Origin: Candidatus Stackebrandtia faecavium
GTDB lineage: Bacteria > Actinomycetota > Actinomycetes > Mycobacteriales > Micromonosporaceae
Assembly: GCA_019112895.1 (NCBI GenBank)
Contig: DXIM01000008.1
Coordinates: 1 to 64,000 of the forward strand
DNA length: 64,000 nucleotides
Direction: 5' to 3'
The translations under genes and the position numbers were made by a program. Position 1 is the first letter of the stretch, and each line of letters opens with the position of its first letter. The notes under the pieces are model-generated. The model did no database searches. It was given only the letters and a program-made list of their open reading frames with translations, and was not told the origin of the DNA. Of this stretch, positions 9,312 to 17,588 are shown one piece after another.

Positions 9312-9854
9312 CTGGCCGTCGGCGTCGACGAGAATTCGGTGTGTTCCCCGCCGGTATGCCCCCGTTCGCGAACCTGGCTCGAAAAGTGCAGGTGGACTGA
9401 GGTAAATCCAGTTGGCGGGATGGGTGCGGCAGCTGTCGAACTGGTCGACGCTTGCCTGTGCGATTGTCCGCCACTGACGGGGGACGAAACGCACGTCGTC
9501 GACGACGAGCTGGTCACTGTCGGGACTGTGCAGGGGGCCGGCCCCACCGATCACCAGAACCCGACGGTCGAAGCCGTGGGCGGCGTCCAGCACAGTGGTC
9601 AGCAAGCGACCGACTCCATCCTCGGTACCGGGGTCCGGTCTGGTCGCGAGCACGATGACATCGGCCTGTGCCGCGATACTGCGCATGGCTTCTGGGTCCG
9701 TCGCGTCTGCGGTGGACAATGAGATTCCCGCCGATTCTTGGTTGTCGGTTCGTTTCGATCGCGAGAATCCGCAGACGGTGTGACCCCGCTGGGCTGCTTC
9801 GGCGGCAATGCGGGAGCCCGCCATTCCTGTTGCACCGATAACGGCAATTTTCAT
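9219..9854 (-). CDS. NAD(P)-binding (NmrA/SDR-like) protein
   Basis: 211 residues with an N-terminal Rossmann motif IAVIGATGMAGSRIAAEAAQRGH (GxxGxxG at about residues 7-12), then a nucleotide-discriminating region CGFSRSKR and DVIVLATRPDPG. This is the NAD(P)H-binding family found in NmrA-like and atypical short-chain dehydrogenase proteins; many are sensors or reductases of small molecules. The start overlaps the stop of the upstream exporter by ATGA, so the two are cotranscribed. The 3' end overlaps the read-through tail of cardiolipin synthase on the other strand. Confidence 0.88.
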   Translation of the reverse strand: MKIAVIGATGMAGSRIAAEAAQRGHTVCGFSRSKRTDNQESAGISLSTADATDPEAMRSIAAQADVIVLATRPDPGTEDGVGRLLTTVLDAAHGFDRRVLVIGGAGPLHSPDSDQLVVDDVRFVPRQWRTIAQASVDQFDSCRTHPANWIYLSPPALFEPGSRTGAYRRGTHRILVDADGQSRISAEDLAIAALDEIEAPEPTQRHFTVAY

Positions 9855-10777
9855 GATGCTCTCCTTGCTTGTGCGGCGGATAGCGCCGGCTCTCGAGTTT
9901 CGGTGTTTCTGATTTGAGGTGGTTTTCTACCGGTGGTGATTTGGCCGCCGACGATCGCAGTCAGCGCGAAAGCGAATCCGACCATCTGGACAATGCCGAG
10001 GGTCTGCCCCAAAAGGAGCGCCCCCAAAGCGGCTGCGACGAGCGGGGAAAGGAGCCCGAGTACTGCGACTGACGCGACCGGCAGGCGCCCGATGCCTCTG
10101 AACCACAGCGTGTAGGTGAGGATCCCGCCGACGAGCCCGAGCCAGAGGTAGCCCGCCACTGCTGTGTGATCGATGGTCGAGGGCACGCCTTCGGTCATCA
10201 GCGTGATCGGCAGCAGGAACAGACCTCCAGCCGTCAGCTGCCAGCCGGCGAGCCCCATCGCGGACACCTTGGCGGGTCGCCCCCACTTTTTTGTGAGCGT
10301 GACGCCGAAGCCCATGGACACTGCGCTCAACGCTCCGGCGGCCACGCCCATCGCGTCAAGCGCCGCGGTGGAGCGCAGCACGACCAAAGCCACGCCGATG
10401 ATTCCGACGACCACCCAAAACAAACGCCATGCCGAAAACGGTTCATAGAGGATGAACACGACCAATATCGCCACGACCAGTGGCTGTGCAGCCGCAAGCG
10501 TGGCGGCGACACCTCCGGGCAGGTGATATGCGGCGACGAACAGCAGCGGAAAGAAGGCGCCCATGTTCAGCACCCCCAGCACAGTCGATTTCCACCACCA
10601 GGAGCCACTCGGTAGCGCCCGCGCCAGCACGATCGCGAGCAAACCCGCTGGCAACGCCCGCATCAATGAAGCGAACAGTGGATGCCCCGCCGGCAGCATC
10701 TCGGTGGTGACGATGTACGTCGTTCCCCACACTGCCGGCGCGCTCGCGGTGAGCACAGTGGTCCAAAACTTATCCAC
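9851..10777 (-). CDS. EamA/DMT-family exporter
   Basis: 308 residues with about ten membrane segments arranged as two EamA repeats (first VWGTTYIVTTEMLPAGHPLFASLMRALPAG, second from AAGALSAVSMGFGVTLTKKWG). Starts at a GTG with AGGA seven bases upstream. DMT exporters of this type extrude metabolites or drugs such as amino acids and paraquat. It is divergent from the MarR gene and preceded by its palindromic operator, suggesting substrate-responsive efflux. The operon continues into the NAD(P)-binding gene, which could modify the exported compound. Confidence 0.92.
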   Translation of the reverse strand: MDKFWTTVLTASAPAVWGTTYIVTTEMLPAGHPLFASLMRALPAGLLAIVLARALPSGSWWWKSTVLGVLNMGAFFPLLFVAAYHLPGGVAATLAAAQPLVVAILVVFILYEPFSAWRLFWVVVGIIGVALVVLRSTAALDAMGVAAGALSAVSMGFGVTLTKKWGRPAKVSAMGLAGWQLTAGGLFLLPITLMTEGVPSTIDHTAVAGYLWLGLVGGILTYTLWFRGIGRLPVASVAVLGLLSPLVAAALGALLLGQTLGIVQMVGFAFALTAIVGGQITTGRKPPQIRNTETREPALSAAQARRAS

Positions 10778-10787
10778 GACTAATCCT

Positions 10788-10812
10788 TCAACGTTAAATA
10801 ATTTAACGTTGA
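10788..10812. promoter_or_regulatory. Perfect 25-bp inverted repeat, likely MarR operator
   Basis: Two 12-base arms (TCAACGTTAAAT and its exact complement) flank one central base at 10800, 11 bp upstream of the exporter GTG. A related half-site (TTCAACGCTAA, about 10849-10859) lies just before the marR start. This is the expected layout of a MarR dimer site covering both promoters. Confidence 0.8.
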
Positions 10813-10868
10813 TCAGAGTACGGTGATAATCTGGCTTGTGTCAAATCGTTCAACGCTAAGAGGTTTCG

Positions 10869-11366
10869 GTGGAGGACAGCGTCGACCGCATCATCGCCCA
10901 ATGGGCGCAGGTGCACCCGGGAATGGATGTCAGCCCGATGGGAGTGCTCGGCAGGCTCTCCCGCCTCACGCGCTACGTCGAACGTGACCTGCAAAGAGTC
11001 TTTGCTGAGCACGGCCTCCAGCCGGGAGAATTCGATCTTCTCGCGACCCTGCGACGAGCGGATATCAATGGGGACGGTCTGACTGCAGGGCAGCTGGCAG
11101 ACAACTCGATGGTCACATCCGGGGCGATCACCAATAGGCTGGACCGGCTCGTGGCTAAAGAACTCATCACCCGCGAGATCAACCCCAAAAGTCGTCGGGC
11201 GATCCGTGTCGCTCTCACCTCGCAGGGACGAAAGGTCGTCGATATTGCCCTAGGTGATCACCTCGATAACGAGGAGAATCTACTCGCGAAGTTGACGGCG
11301 AGTCAACGCGAACAGCTCGAGGGGCTACTTCGCGTTCTCCTTCACGACCGTGAGAACCAGAGTTAA
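10869..11366 (+). CDS. MarR-family transcriptional regulator
   Basis: 165 residues from a GTG with AAGAGG upstream. The winged helix domain is clear: GRLSRLTRYVERDLQRVFAEHGLQPGEFDLLATLRR, then the recognition region LTAGQLADNSMVTSGAITNRLDRLVAKELITRE and a wing with SRRAIRVALTSQGR. The C-terminal helices form the dimer interface. It is divergent from the EamA exporter, with a perfect palindrome between them, so it is predicted to repress both the exporter operon and itself until a ligand binds. Confidence 0.93.
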   Translation: MEDSVDRIIAQWAQVHPGMDVSPMGVLGRLSRLTRYVERDLQRVFAEHGLQPGEFDLLATLRRADINGDGLTAGQLADNSMVTSGAITNRLDRLVAKELITREINPKSRRAIRVALTSQGRKVVDIALGDHLDNEENLLAKLTASQREQLEGLLRVLLHDRENQS

Positions 11367-11548
11367 CGAGCACTTCGTCGGCCTTGGGTTCGTGCTGTCG
11401 CAGGCGGCGGGAAGGTCCGATCGTTCCGTCTCGATTGAACCTGACCCAGAACCATTGTCGGGATTGCATTGCATGTCCTGGGGACGTCGTTGCCGGTGCT
11501 ATTGACGTGACGCACAGACTCCGATTCGCCATTGCCTCAATGGGACGA

Positions 11549-12352
11549 TCATGGCCGTGCACCTGGTAGGCGGATCCCGAGTTCGCGCTTTAGGTGGGCA
11601 CGGCATGCATCTTCTAGCGCTTGTGGCCAATCGTTGCCGACGCGATCGGACAGATCGCGTGCCAGTGGCAGAAAAATCTCGGCGCAGGCACGATGAACGC
11701 TGATCGCGGATTCGCGATCGGACACTATCGGCGGCAGTGCGGCGATCGCAGCGTATCGCTCAGCCGGCAACAGCTGTTTGAGGTGCAAGGCTCCGCCACG
11801 GTCTTCGGCTGCGACATCTTCCCGCATCAGCTGGATGATCATCGTGCGTAGTAGTCCGGCCCCGGAAACGGCGACGCTGTATTCCTCTCGCCCGCACACC
11901 ACCGGCAGAAGCCCCAATACTCGGAAGAACTCTTTGACGGTCTTGGCGACAACGGCGGGGTCCGGCAGAAGCGGCACCCCGGATTCTTGAAACCGTGCCT
12001 CGAGTTTGTCTTTGTCGAACAGCTTCATCATCGTGGAACGCGTGCGATTCGCCGCCTCATCAATGGTGCCGATGGCGAGATCGAATCGCCGCCATTCTTT
12101 GGTGACGACGTTGAATACCGGGAGAGTGCCGAGTTGATCATTGAGGACATACGGAGCGATCCGGGCAGCGATAGTTGGCCAGTCCTCGATGAATGCGTCC
12201 CGGTCGTTCTCGTGGACCGCGGCCCATACGTCCACATCGCTATATGCGTCGGCATCCCCGCGTCCGAGGCTTCCCGATAGCCAGGCCCCGCGCACTCTGT
12301 GATCGGCCGAGAGGACGCCACTTATCTTGTGTACCAGTGCATCACGGCGCAT
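11549..12352 (-). CDS. Nucleotidyltransferase-domain protein (aminoglycoside adenylyltransferase-like)
   Basis: 267 residues. The N-terminal nucleotidyltransferase motif is GAWLSGSLGRGDADAYSDVDVW (about residues 23-44), giving the GS and DxD metal-binding elements of the polymerase-beta fold. The rest is alpha-helical with VVCGREEYSVAVSGAGLLRTMIIQLM. The fold is that of standalone nucleotidyltransferases related to aminoglycoside or lincosamide nucleotidyltransferases. Resistance activity is not proven and the substrate is unknown. It is a single gene. Confidence 0.82.
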   Translation of the reverse strand: MRRDALVHKISGVLSADHRVRGAWLSGSLGRGDADAYSDVDVWAAVHENDRDAFIEDWPTIAARIAPYVLNDQLGTLPVFNVVTKEWRRFDLAIGTIDEAANRTRSTMMKLFDKDKLEARFQESGVPLLPDPAVVAKTVKEFFRVLGLLPVVCGREEYSVAVSGAGLLRTMIIQLMREDVAAEDRGGALHLKQLLPAERYAAIAALPPIVSDRESAISVHRACAEIFLPLARDLSDRVGNDWPQALEDACRAHLKRELGIRLPGARP

Positions 12353-12575
12353 GCTGCTCCTTATGAATGAGCTGGGTCATTGTCCGCAACCGGGGCCGGT
12401 GCCCTGATCGGCAACCAGCCAGCGCGCTCATCTGACCTTATGGATTTAGTTCTGTCAGCAGAATGTTTATTGGAGTCCCGATGGCACCGTTTTTCGCCGA
12501 CGATCCCTGTTTCATCACTCAGTGACCCGCGAAAGGAATCGGGCGCGCAGAAAACGACGAGGCGGCGACGTCGTC

Positions 12576-12613
12576 GCCCTGGCCCACACCGCTGATTGCG
12601 GATGGGCCAGGGC
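12576..12613. terminator. Strong hairpin downstream of the DUF6289 gene
   Basis: GCCCTGGCCCA at 12576-12586 pairs exactly with 12603-12613 (11-bp stem); the loop has a further CCGC/GCGG pairing. It begins 10 bp beyond the stop of the DUF6289 gene on the minus strand. Confidence 0.75.
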
Positions 12614-12623
12614 GTTTGTTACC

Positions 12624-12869
12624 TCAGCAGGGGATGCGGTCGTGTGTCCGGTAAGGACCTTTCGTGCCCCAGGTCGAGGTGTGGCCATCGCAGGTGGTCC
12701 ATTCACCACCGACGGCCTCGGTTCTGTCGGAATCGGAGTAGTAGGTGACTCGGCAGTCGAAGTCCAATGGGCAAGCAGAAGCGTGGGCGGGTGTGGCGGT
12801 CAGCAACATGCTGGCGGCGATGCCGAGCGTCGCCGAAGCAGCGATGACGATCCGGGAGCGAGTTGTCAT
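12624..12869 (-). CDS. Small secreted DUF6289-type peptide
   Basis: 81 residues from the ATG at 12869 (an upstream ATG at 12899 is less likely). A classic Sec signal peptide (MTTRSRIVIAASATLGIAAS, ending TPAHASA) precedes a mature peptide of about 50 residues with four cysteines: ACPLDFDC, YYSDSDRTEAVGG, TTCDG, STWG and a final IPC. The YYSD...VGG...C-G pattern matches the DUF6289 small secreted proteins of actinobacteria, whose role is unknown. The cysteines probably make two disulfides. A strong hairpin follows immediately, so it is a single-gene transcript. Confidence 0.85.
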   Translation of the reverse strand: MTTRSRIVIAASATLGIAASMLLTATPAHASACPLDFDCRVTYYSDSDRTEAVGGEWTTCDGHTSTWGTKGPYRTHDRIPC

Positions 12870-13325
12870 GGCGATGATTCCCTTTGTGTATACGGGCACG
12901 GGTATCTGAGTCGAGCCTACTTATCCAAGCAGTCGCATTTGGGCATGTCAACGCCGTCCAGTCTGTCCACGCAACCAATCGCAGCTTCCGCGTCTTGCAG
13001 CCGTGTTGTAGTGCAGCATCCCGCGGTTGCCGTAGTCGACACAATTGGGGCCGTGGGCCGATAGGGCGCCGACGGTGCTACCCAATGAGGATAGAACTCG
13101 CTTCAGCTCATTCGATCCCCTTTGGCCCCTGGTCCTCTTGGTCACAGCTGCAGGCAGCAATCCGGCGACGATGATCGTCCTGCGTGGCTGAAGGAACCTT
13201 TCCCCGGCGACTGGCACGGCACCTGGCACCGGTATCTCCGCCCGAGCTTCCTACAATCAACCGGGTCACGAACCGTCAGGTGGCAGGTCGAGCCGCCAAT
13301 TGCGCCATTTCAGGAGGCACATTCC
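12870..13325. other. Intergenic region between the DUF6289 gene and proS
   Basis: About 455 bp. TACAAT at 13252-13257 is a candidate -10 element for proS, 68 bp upstream of its start. I searched for a T-box antiterminator core and saw none. A minus-strand frame near 12948-13229 has poor codon use and is not called. Confidence 0.4.
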
Positions 13326-15014
13326 ATGCGCTGGTCAAAGCTGTACGCCCCGACACTCCGCGAAGCCCCGGCGGGTGCAGACGCGGCCAGCCACCGCCTG
13401 CTTGTGCGGGCCGGTTTTATCCGTCAACTCGCCGGAGGGCACTACACGCTGCTGCCGCTGGCGATGCGGGTGCGTGACAACGTCATCCGCATCATTCGCG
13501 AAGAGATGCAGCGCATCGGCGGCCAAGAGTTTCTACTGCCGGCCATGCATCCGGCGGAGGTGTGGAAGAAGAGCGGCCGGTACGACTCGGTCGACGTCAT
13601 GTTCAAGCTGAAAGACCGCAAGGGCAATGATCAGGTGCTCGGGCTGACCCATGAGGAAATCTTCGCGAGCGTCGGCACCGAGCTGCGTTCCTACCGCGAA
13701 CTTCCGCAGATCTGGTATCAGTTCCAGACTAAGTTTCGCGACGAGGCCCGCCCCAAGTCCGGGCTGTTGCGGGTTCGCGAATTCACGATGAAGGACGCCT
13801 ACTCTTTCGACCTCGACGAGGCGGGCCTCGACGCGAGCTTCGAAGCGCATCGTGAAGCCTATGTCCGGATTTTCGAGCGCCTCGGCGTTCCCGCGATCGC
13901 CGTCGACGCCTCGTCGGGTGCGATGGGAGGCTCGGCTTCGACAGAGTTCATGTGTCCGTCCGAAGCCGGTGAAGATTTCGTCGTTCGCTGCCCCGCATGC
14001 GGTTACGCCGCGAATGTCGAGAAAGCCACATCGCGACTCGAACCGGTCACGGACCCGGACACGACGGAACTGGCACGCTTCGACACCCCTGGCGTGCGCA
14101 CGATCGAGGACCTGGTTCGCGATTACGATGTCGCCGCGGATCGGCAGGTCAAGACGTTGGTTTACGTGATCGACGAACAGGTGACGCTCGTCTTGCTGCG
14201 TGGAGACTTCGATCTGGTTGAGCAGAAGCTCGCCGACGCCACGGGTGCGGCCGAGATCCGGCCCGCGCACGACGAAGAGATCGTTGCCGCACTCGGTGCC
14301 CAGCCCGGTAGTCTCGGCGCGGTCGGGGTCACGGATCTTCCGGTCATCGCGGACGTGGCGCTGCGCGGCCGCCGGGGCATGGTCACCGGTGCCAACGAAG
14401 ACGGCTTCCATGTGCGTGGTGTCGACTTCGGACGCGACATCGATCCCGGGCAGTGGCTCGATCTGCGCGAGGTCACTGCCGGTGAAGCCTGCGCCGACTG
14501 CGGCGGCGCGCTTGAAGTCGTGAAGTGCATCGAGATCGGTCATATTTTCAAACTCGGCCGCACATACAGTGAAGCGTTCGGACTGACCGTGCTCGATGCC
14601 GATGGACGTGCGGCCGTGCCGATCATGGGCTCGTACGGGATCGGAGTGGAGCGTGCGATCGCGGCGATCGTGGAAACACACCACGACGATGCTGGGATCG
14701 CCTGGCCCGCGACGGTGGCTCCGTTCCAGGCCGACATCACCGTCCTGGGCAAGGACCCGGAGACATTGGCGGTAGCAGAACGGATCTATCGCGAGCTCAC
14801 CGAGGCGGGAGTGTCGGTTCTTCTCGATGACCGGCCCGAGCGGCCCGGAAGTAAATTCAAGGACGCGGAGCTGTGCGGATTCCCGTACCGGATCACGATC
14901 AGCAACCGTGGGCTCGAAAACGGCACCGCCGAGGTCACTGCGCGTGCCGATGGCGCCGTGCAGCACATTGGGCTCGATCAGGTGAGTACCGAGGTCACCG
15001 CGAAGCTGAACTGA
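13326..15014 (+). CDS. proS: Proline--tRNA ligase (bacterial type, with editing insertion)
   Basis: 562 residues from the ATG at 13326, with AGGAGG eight bases upstream. Class II motifs are present: motif 1 region HRLLVRAGFIRQLAGGHYTLLPLAMRV, motif 2 KFRDEARPKSGLLRVREFTMKDAYSFD, motif 3 GSYGIGVERAIAAIVE. The segment of about residues 220-400, with CPACGYAANVEKA and the LVLLRGDFDLVEQKLA stretch, is the INS editing domain that removes mischarged alanine. The C-terminal anticodon-binding domain ends with AELCGFPYRITISNRGL. It charges tRNA-Pro in the cytoplasm and appears monocistronic. Confidence 0.97.
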   Translation: MRWSKLYAPTLREAPAGADAASHRLLVRAGFIRQLAGGHYTLLPLAMRVRDNVIRIIREEMQRIGGQEFLLPAMHPAEVWKKSGRYDSVDVMFKLKDRKGNDQVLGLTHEEIFASVGTELRSYRELPQIWYQFQTKFRDEARPKSGLLRVREFTMKDAYSFDLDEAGLDASFEAHREAYVRIFERLGVPAIAVDASSGAMGGSASTEFMCPSEAGEDFVVRCPACGYAANVEKATSRLEPVTDPDTTELARFDTPGVRTIEDLVRDYDVAADRQVKTLVYVIDEQVTLVLLRGDFDLVEQKLADATGAAEIRPAHDEEIVAALGAQPGSLGAVGVTDLPVIADVALRGRRGMVTGANEDGFHVRGVDFGRDIDPGQWLDLREVTAGEACADCGGALEVVKCIEIGHIFKLGRTYSEAFGLTVLDADGRAAVPIMGSYGIGVERAIAAIVETHHDDAGIAWPATVAPFQADITVLGKDPETLAVAERIYRELTEAGVSVLLDDRPERPGSKFKDAELCGFPYRITISNRGLENGTAEVTARADGAVQHIGLDQVSTEVTAKLN

Positions 15015-15079
15015 TACGGCGAAGCCGGGCCGTCCTCGTTCCCACCTCGGAAACGTCGGGCGGCCACCGCATGTCGCCG

Positions 15080-15679
15080 TTACCGGGCCGAACGTGGGAA
15101 CGAACTGGCCGGGTCAACGGGCCCGGGAATGAGCGAATACAGGCACAGATCGACCCGACCGGCGTGGGTGAATCCCGCGTTGCGCATGGTGCCCTCATAG
15201 ACGAAACCTGCCTTCCGCGCCACCCGTCGTGACGCATGATTCTTCGGCGCGGCACGCAGCTCCACTCTTTCCATTCCCTGTGCCAGGGCCCATTGACTGA
15301 CATAGGACACCGCCGCGCTGGTATGCCCGCGGTTACGCGCATCCGGAACTGTCCAATATCCGATTTCGGTGCATCGACTTCTCCAATTCGTATGCTTCAA
15401 CGACACCGAACCGATGAGCCGACCGGTTTTCGTAGCCATGGCCACGTGCAGCCCGTCGGATCGTTCCCGCAGCTCATGAGACAGCCGGCAACACCACTCC
15501 AGGGCGGTGTCGATGCCGTAGGGGGAGGGAAGCGGTAGCCAGCGCTGAACTTGCGCATCGTTACAGGCACGCGCCACAGCGGGGGCGTCACGTTGCTCGA
15601 ACGGGCGCAGGATGAAGCCGCTTGTGGCTGCCCGCAGCAGCGGAAATCGGTCAGGCCCGTCAACGTCCTCGATCGACAC
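15080..15679 (-). CDS. GNAT N-acetyltransferase (RimJ/RimL-like)
   Basis: 199 residues. The fold starts LRPFEQRDAPAVARACNDAQVQRWLP, typical of the RimJ/RimL branch, with the acetyl-CoA-binding loop in IGYWTVPDARNRGHTSAAVSYVSQWAL and the conserved VELRAAPKNHASRRVARKAGFVYEGTMR. It probably acetylates an amino group of a protein or small molecule. It is convergent with proS and has no obvious partner. Confidence 0.88.
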   Translation of the reverse strand: MSIEDVDGPDRFPLLRAATSGFILRPFEQRDAPAVARACNDAQVQRWLPLPSPYGIDTALEWCCRLSHELRERSDGLHVAMATKTGRLIGSVSLKHTNWRSRCTEIGYWTVPDARNRGHTSAAVSYVSQWALAQGMERVELRAAPKNHASRRVARKAGFVYEGTMRNAGFTHAGRVDLCLYSLIPGPVDPASSFPRSAR

Positions 15680-15845
15680 GATGGCCTCCTGCGTAGATTG
15701 TGGCCAGTGAATTCGGTTCGGGCCGTGGCTGTTCGAACACGCAGACTCTATTCGATCAGTAGTCGCCGGGGAGTTGCTGTCCTGGTCTCACGCGGGTCGT
15801 GCTCATCGCTGCAACGGCGCGCAGGATTCGGGGGATCGAGGGAAG

Positions 15846-15873
15846 CGCCGGCCACATGCCAATGTGGCCGGCG
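15846..15873. terminator. Perfect 12-bp stem-loop after the DUF1269 gene
   Basis: CGCCGGCCACAT pairs exactly with its complement at 15862-15873 around a 4-base loop, 25 bp past the stop of the DUF1269 gene on the minus strand. Confidence 0.75.
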
Positions 15874-15898
15874 ACGACATCCGTGTGGGAAGCGGAAC

Positions 15899-16387
15899 CT
15901 ATTTCTGCATGTTCTGCACGGCTTCGCGCAGGTGCTGTTCGGCTTCGGCGCTGAGCGAGGACTGGAGTAGGACACCGCCGAGGTCCGTGATCTCAGGGAT
16001 GACCTTGTCCTGCGTGGCCTGCTCGACGAGCATGAATACCGCGGCGCTTCCGGGCTTGAGTGTCGTTCCGAGCTGTTTCATGAAGTCATCGTTGATGCCG
16101 ATATCGGTCAACGCGCCCCCGACGGCGCCCGTGCCTGCGCCGATGGCTATACCGACCAGCGGCATGAAAAACAGCAGACCGATCAGTCCGCCCCATACTG
16201 CTCCGCCTATCGCGCCGGCCCCGGTGGTGTTCGTGGCCTGTTTGAGCTTGATTTTCCCGTCATTGTTCTCGACAACGACGATGTCGTTCAGGACGATGAG
16301 GTGCTGTTGCTGCAACTTGATGAGCCGGTTACGCGCTTCCTCGGCGGTGGCGACATCACGAAAACCGACCACGTACAGATCGCTCAT
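15899..16387 (-). CDS. DUF1269-family membrane-associated protein
   Basis: 162 residues from the ATG at 16387, with a strong GAGGGGGAA ribosome site; a longer frame upstream has no site. It begins MSDLYVVGFRDVATAEEARNRL and continues with a strand-helix pattern, then a glycine-rich hydrophobic hairpin (AGAIGGAVWGGLIGLLFFMP and VGIAIGAGTGAVGGALTDIG, about 60-100), then GSAAVFMLVEQATQDKVIPEI. This is the DUF1269 family, common in actinobacteria next to stress genes; function unknown. The glycine-zipper hairpin suggests insertion or association with the membrane. Confidence 0.9.
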   Translation of the reverse strand: MSDLYVVGFRDVATAEEARNRLIKLQQQHLIVLNDIVVVENNDGKIKLKQATNTTGAGAIGGAVWGGLIGLLFFMPLVGIAIGAGTGAVGGALTDIGINDDFMKQLGTTLKPGSAAVFMLVEQATQDKVIPEITDLGGVLLQSSLSAEAEQHLREAVQNMQK

Positions 16388-16499
16388 ATTTCCCCCTCGA
16401 ACAGTGAATTCATGACCTGCTGTGATGCTACGGAAGGCGCAGGCGGGAGGGGCTTTAATGGTGGGGGAAGCCCCGCTTTGTTGCAGTGAGTGAGGTGCT

Positions 16500-16540
16500 C
16501 CCCGGAAGCTGGACCGAATGTTTCGGTTCCGCTTCCGGGG
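16500..16540. terminator. Long imperfect hairpin downstream of the SRPBCC gene
   Basis: CCCCGGAAGC at 16500-16509 pairs with GCTTCCGGGG at 16531-16540 and an inner ACCGAA/TTCGGT stem extends it. It lies about 75 bp beyond the SRPBCC stop. A second, shorter stem (GGGGCTT at 16449-16455 with AAGCCCC at 16468-16474) is nearby. Confidence 0.6.
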
Positions 16541-16616
16541 CCAGTTCATGAGCGAGATGGGCTTCGTGAGGAGATGGCTGGAGTCCTGCGCCGGATAAGG
16601 GCCGACTGCCTCAGGG

Positions 16617-17075
16617 CTACGCCGCTTTTTCCAAGCGATCGAAGCTGGCATCCATTCCTGTTCCCATGCCGGATGCGTAGGCGTTGTCGCGGGCTTCTTG
16701 CGAGTGGTAGATGATCGTGCCGGTCATGATGGTCCGGTCACCATCCGCTGTGAAGCTGATTTCATGACGGGTGGGCGGAAGATCGACATCGCTCATCTGC
16801 TCGGTCGTGACCAGGTGATGAGGCTCGTCGGCTTCCAGGACGTCGCCACGGATTTCGAGGCGCCCCTGTGGGGACTGCCAAACCCATCGGTACGTACCGC
16901 CCTTTCGCATGTCCATGTCGCAGACTTTGAAGTTGGTGTCGGGGTGTGGGCCCGTCATCCAAGTTCGGACGATACTCGGCGTCGTATAGGCATCCCAGAC
17001 TCGCTGCGGTGAGGCGTCGAACGCGCGCGCGTAGCGAATGCTCGTGTTATCCGGGAGACTGAATTCGGTCTTCAT
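16617..17075 (-). CDS. SRPBCC / AHSA1-like protein
   Basis: 152 residues of the START-like AHSA1 fold: IRYARAFDASPQRVWDAYTTPSIVRTWMTGP, then GGTYRWVWQSPQG, GDVLEADEPHHLVTTEQM and a C-terminal helix DNAYASGMGTGMDASFDRLEK. Such proteins bind hydrophobic ligands in a helix-grip cavity. The start overlaps the end of the ArsR gene by ATGA. ArsR-AHSA1 pairs are very common and the regulator probably controls this operon, but the ligand is unknown. Confidence 0.9.
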   Translation of the reverse strand: MKTEFSLPDNTSIRYARAFDASPQRVWDAYTTPSIVRTWMTGPHPDTNFKVCDMDMRKGGTYRWVWQSPQGRLEIRGDVLEADEPHHLVTTEQMSDVDLPPTRHEISFTADGDRTIMTGTIIYHSQEARDNAYASGMGTGMDASFDRLEKAA

Positions 17076-17431
17076 GTCGGTTCTCCTTCTTCATTGGGCC
17101 GTTCGACGATTGCGGCGAGACGATCGAGTCGCGCATCCATTTGTTCCTCGAACTGGGACACGTAGACCGCCGCTTTCACGAGCGGGTCGACCGCGAGGAT
17201 GCCGTAAATGCGGGTTCCATCTCTCTGGCGGCTGATGAGTCCCGCGGCCTCGAGCACCTTGAGGTGCTTGGACACGGTCGGTTGCCTCAACGACACTCCT
17301 GCCGCCAATTCTCCAGCTGTGCAAGGACCGTTCCGTAGTCGCTTGAGGATTCTCCTGCGAGTCCGGTCGGACAGTGCCATGAAGATCCTGTCGAGCTGGT
17401 CCTCGTCGGGTTCCATCGCCTTACCTATCAT
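17072..17431 (-). CDS. ArsR-family transcriptional regulator
   Basis: 119 residues, compact winged helix: DQLDRIFMALSDRTRRRILKRL, GPCTAGELAAGVSLRQPTVSKHLKVLEAAGLISRQRDGTRIYGI. No cysteine pair of the metal-sensing ArsR proteins is visible, so it is more likely of the metal-independent type that travels with AHSA1 proteins. The downstream SRPBCC gene overlaps by 4 bp. Confidence 0.92.
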   Translation of the reverse strand: MIGKAMEPDEDQLDRIFMALSDRTRRRILKRLRNGPCTAGELAAGVSLRQPTVSKHLKVLEAAGLISRQRDGTRIYGILAVDPLVKAAVYVSQFEEQMDARLDRLAAIVERPNEEGEPT

Positions 17432-17588
17432 ATATTGCCAGAAAGCTATTTAGTCGTGTGGCTAATTATAGGGCCAAGGAGGTCCATGTCAATCCCGGGC
17501 TAGAGGTGGATCTCCCAGGGCCGATTCGGCGCCGTGATCAACACCCCTCATCGCCGGCCTCGCGGCAGAGATCACCTAAACAGTCCGG

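Noticed and set aside
12900..13325. Possible T-box leader upstream of proS
   Set aside because: No specifier loop with a proline codon and no antiterminator core could be identified.
13533..14966. 477-codon minus-strand frame
   Set aside because: Antisense shadow of proS, which has all class II and editing-domain motifs.
15700..15800. Possible tRNA (GTTCGAACA at about 15733)
   Set aside because: The word resembles a T-loop but no acceptor stem or cloverleaf can be formed around it.
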